8,589 nt of DNA from JAFDVL01 sp043736395. Lineage in GTDB: Bacteria > Acidobacteriota > Blastocatellia > RBC074. Below the pieces are notes generated by a model. It had not been told where the DNA came from, made no database searches, and saw only the letters and a program-made list of their open reading frames with translations. This document shows, one piece after another, positions 6,456 to 8,589 of the stretch. The stretch lies in NCBI GenBank assembly GCA_043736395.1, contig JAYTCQ010000261.1, positions 1-8,589 of the forward strand. Reading direction: 5' to 3'. How positions within the stretch are numbered: the first letter of the stretch is position 1; each line of letters begins with the position of its first letter. The translations under genes were made by a program, and so were the position numbers.

Positions 6456-8033
6456 ATGAATAACAGTAACGAAGTGGATGAAATTGAATCTTCACAACCC
6501 GATTTAAAAACCCGATTGACCATTGTCGGCGTCGCTCTGGGAATCTTCATGGGAGCGCTGGAAAGTACGATTGTTGGTACGGCCATGCCGACGGTGATTG
6601 CGACGCTTGGCGGCATCGAAATTTATAGCTGGGTGGCCGTCGCGTACCTTTTAACTTCAACTGTGATGACTCCGATTTGGGGAAAGATGGCGGATTTAAT
6701 TGGCCGTCGTCCGGCAATGTTTGGCGGGTTATTTTTATTCATTGTGGGTTCGGCTTTGTCAGGGGCTGCTCATTCAATGCCGCAATTAATTGCTTTCCGT
6801 GCGTTGCAGGGACTGGGCGCGGGAGCTTTATTTCCGGTGGGAATGACAATCATCGCCGATTTGCTCTCGCTGGAGCGCCGTACCAAAATGATCGGAATTT
6901 TCAGTGGAATGTGGGGCGTAGCCTCTTTGTTCGGGCCGCTAGCGGGCGGTTATTTGACGGAGCATTTGTCGTGGCGCTGGGTGTTTTATATCAATTTACC
7001 ATTTGGATGTTTAGCGGCGGTTTTTATTTGGATGGCCTATACTGAAAAGCACGAACGACGCACAAATATTCACCTGGATTATGCCGGAACCATCGCTCTG
7101 AGTGCGACGATGGTTTTGTTATTAATCCTGGTTGAGCGTGCCAGCGTCCTAAGTTCTGCGACTATCCTGATTGGAATCGTTTCACTTTTGATACTCACCG
7201 CATTATTTATTTTTATTGAATCCCGCAGCCCCGAACCCTTGATTCCATTGAGTATCTTTAAGAGTAGAATGGTGACGGTGACGGCTTTGCACGGATTATT
7301 TGCCGGGATGATGCTGTTCGGCGCGATGATTTATTTACCGCTGTTTGTGCAAGCCGTGATCGGAAGACCTCCGACTGCCGCCGGACAAATTTTGACTCCA
7401 TTTATCCTCGCGTGGGTATTTAGTTCAATCATCGGAGCGCGGTTGATTTTACGAATCGGATACAAAGTAGTGGCTGTTAGTGGAATGTTATTGATGTTGC
7501 TGGGTGGCGGCTTAATGGCGTTTGTCTCTTCAGCGACGACGCTTCCACAGTTGGCTTTTGCCGGAGTATTTTTAGGATTGGGCGGCGGAATGACACTGGC
7601 GACGTTGATGATTGGCGCGCAGCATTCAGCGCCGCGCATGCAGCTTGGCGTCGTGACTTCAACAGTTCAATTTGCACGCAGCATTGGCGCTGCGCTGGGA
7701 ATAGGATCAATGGGAGCCGTCTTGTCGTGGAGCCTGCGCAATCAACTGGCGCAAGCCGGAACCGGGATCTCAGGGCTGCAACATAATGATGTCGCATCAT
7801 TGATTCGGCAGACTACGAGATCTGCGATGACTCCCGAAGCTGCACAGTTTTTGCAATCGGCGTTGGCTGGCTCACTGCAAAAGTCATTCATTCTGGGATT
7901 TATCGCTGTTGCCATTGCGACAATTATTTCACTATTAATTCCAAGCGGAGGCGCGCACGATTTGGTACATTCAGATCACGAAGCCGAAAAAACCTCAGAA
8001 GATTTTATGAACGAAGTAATGCCCGAATTATAA
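6456..8033 (+). CDS. MFS multidrug exporter, DHA2 (EmrB/QacA-like) family
   Basis: This 525-residue inner-membrane proton-coupled exporter has a length and hydrophobic pattern that fit 14 transmembrane helices. The helix-1 motif is ALESTIVGTAMPT (35-46 region), where Glu36 takes the place of the Asp common in the LDxTIVNVALP motif. Motif A is GKMADLIGRR (76-85) and the motif C region is GVASLFGPLAGG (154-165), followed by the family-typical SWRWVFYINLP. Drugs, organic ions or an endogenous product may be exported. I chose ATG 6456 because it lies 8 bp after the methyltransferase stop behind GAGAGAA (6446-6452); GTG 6411 is in frame but would overlap the upstream gene by 37 bp and add only a hydrophilic 15-residue tail. 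Translational coupling to its neighbours is likely. Confidence 0.93.
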   Translation: MNNSNEVDEIESSQPDLKTRLTIVGVALGIFMGALESTIVGTAMPTVIATLGGIEIYSWVAVAYLLTSTVMTPIWGKMADLIGRRPAMFGGLFLFIVGSALSGAAHSMPQLIAFRALQGLGAGALFPVGMTIIADLLSLERRTKMIGIFSGMWGVASLFGPLAGGYLTEHLSWRWVFYINLPFGCLAAVFIWMAYTEKHERRTNIHLDYAGTIALSATMVLLLILVERASVLSSATILIGIVSLLILTALFIFIESRSPEPLIPLSIFKSRMVTVTALHGLFAGMMLFGAMIYLPLFVQAVIGRPPTAAGQILTPFILAWVFSSIIGARLILRIGYKVVAVSGMLLMLLGGGLMAFVSSATTLPQLAFAGVFLGLGGGMTLATLMIGAQHSAPRMQLGVVTSTVQFARSIGAALGIGSMGAVLSWSLRNQLAQAGTGISGLQHNDVASLIRQTTRSAMTPEAAQFLQSALAGSLQKSFILGFIAVAIATIISLLIPSGGAHDLVHSDHEAEKTSEDFMNEVMPEL

Positions 8034-8035
8034 GT

Positions 8036-8566
8036 ATGAAACTCATTCAAGTATTTTTTATCGCATTAATTTTTACTGCTTGCGCGAAGCCTAAAGTGGT
8101 TGAAAATAACTCTGATCCATTGGCTGAAATTAAGCAAACTATTCGCACTAAATTTCCCTCGGTAACTCAGCTTTCAACGAGCGATTATGATGCCTGGATA
8201 AAAGATTCTACGCGAAAAAAACCGTTGCTGCTGGATGCGCGAAAACCGGAAGAATTTTCAGTTAGTCACTTGCGGTATGCCATTAACGTCGGCGACGAAC
8301 CGCAAATCGTTGAAGCCCTGAAAGATTATCCGAAAGATGCGCCCATTGTTGCGTATTGTTCGGTTGGCTATCGTTCGTCAATGCTGCTCGAAAAATTGAA
8401 ATCGCAAGGCTATACGAATGTGGTGAATTTAGAAGGTTCGATTTTTCAATGGGCGAATGAAGGTCGCCCGATTTTTCAGAATGAACAGCCCACTAATCAG
8501 GTTCATCAGTACGATAAAAAATGGGGTGAGTTATTGAAGCCAGAATTGCGCGCGCCTCTGAATTAA
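8036..8566 (+). CDS. Lipoprotein rhodanese-like protein
   Basis: This 176-residue protein is predicted to be an envelope lipoprotein with a single rhodanese domain. Residues 1-16 are a lipoprotein signal peptide with lipobox FTAC (Cys16). The rhodanese domain spans about 45-146: LLLDARKPEEF (64-74) and active-site loop CSVGYRS (108-114) with the catalytic Cys108, so sulfurtransferase activity is possible. The tail ending in KKWGELLKPELRAPLN resembles the WG-LL tail of other exported rhodaneses. It starts 2 bp after the MFS stop with no clear ribosome binding site, so it probably depends on coupled translation. The natural sulfur donor and acceptor are unknown. Element A begins immediately after its TAA stop. 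Confidence 0.9.
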   Translation: MKLIQVFFIALIFTACAKPKVVENNSDPLAEIKQTIRTKFPSVTQLSTSDYDAWIKDSTRKKPLLLDARKPEEFSVSHLRYAINVGDEPQIVEALKDYPKDAPIVAYCSVGYRSSMLLEKLKSQGYTNVVNLEGSIFQWANEGRPIFQNEQPTNQVHQYDKKWGELLKPELRAPLN

Positions 8567-8589
8567 TGCAGAAGCCCGCACGCAGTAAG
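8565..8589. repeat. Hairpin element A, right-edge partial copy
   Basis: The bases directly after the rhodanese TAA match element A: 8576-8589 is identical to 1-14, and 8565-8583 is the reverse complement of 62-80 apart from one mismatch near the arm junction. Only the first arm is visible before the window ends. Confidence 0.8.

Overview
The window looks like a piece of chromosome from a Gram-negative bacterium with moderate GC content, most plausibly an Acidobacteriota (Blastocatellia-like) organism. This is inferred from the DUF5916 outer-membrane protein, an exported glycine-zipper protein, a lipoprotein rhodanese and many short palindromic repeats. No rRNA, tRNA, CRISPR array, transposase or replication gene is visible, so the taxonomy is an inference from gene families only.

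Layout. Positions 1-80 hold most of a long hairpin element (element A). The left part, about 80-4877, is on the minus strand: a secreted GY-repeat/glycine-zipper protein (80-1144), a CBM9-like plus DUF5916 outer-membrane protein (1366-3804), and a three-His-box fatty-acid desaturase (3996-4877, TTG start with a perfect Shine-Dalgarno sequence). A divergent intergenic region (4878-5149) leads to the plus-strand half: a DJ-1/PfpI protein (5150-5704), a 131-bp inverted-repeat element (5701-5831), then a tightly packed three-gene operon: class I SAM methyltransferase (5836-6447), 14-TM-type MFS exporter (6456-8033) and lipoprotein rhodanese (8036-8566). The window ends inside another copy, or the other half, of element A.

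How the genes fit together. The minus-strand genes concern the envelope: two exported proteins, one a predicted beta-barrel, and a membrane-lipid desaturase. The plus-strand genes look like small-molecule stress or detoxification functions: DJ-1-type protein, methyltransferase, drug-type exporter and an envelope sulfurtransferase-like protein. The functional link within the plus-strand set is inferred from spacing only.

The most unusual signal is not a gene. Every visible transcription-unit 3' end carries a repeat or palindrome touching, or within one base of, its stop codon: element A at 80 and 8566, a 7-bp tandem repeat at 1366, a perfect 22-bp-arm palindrome at 3996, and a terminal inverted repeat containing the stop at 5704. 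In addition, the first 14 bases equal the last 14, and joining the ends would complete one nearly perfect 33-bp-arm hairpin between two convergent genes. This means either a contig broken at a dispersed repeat or a circular molecule of 8575 bp.
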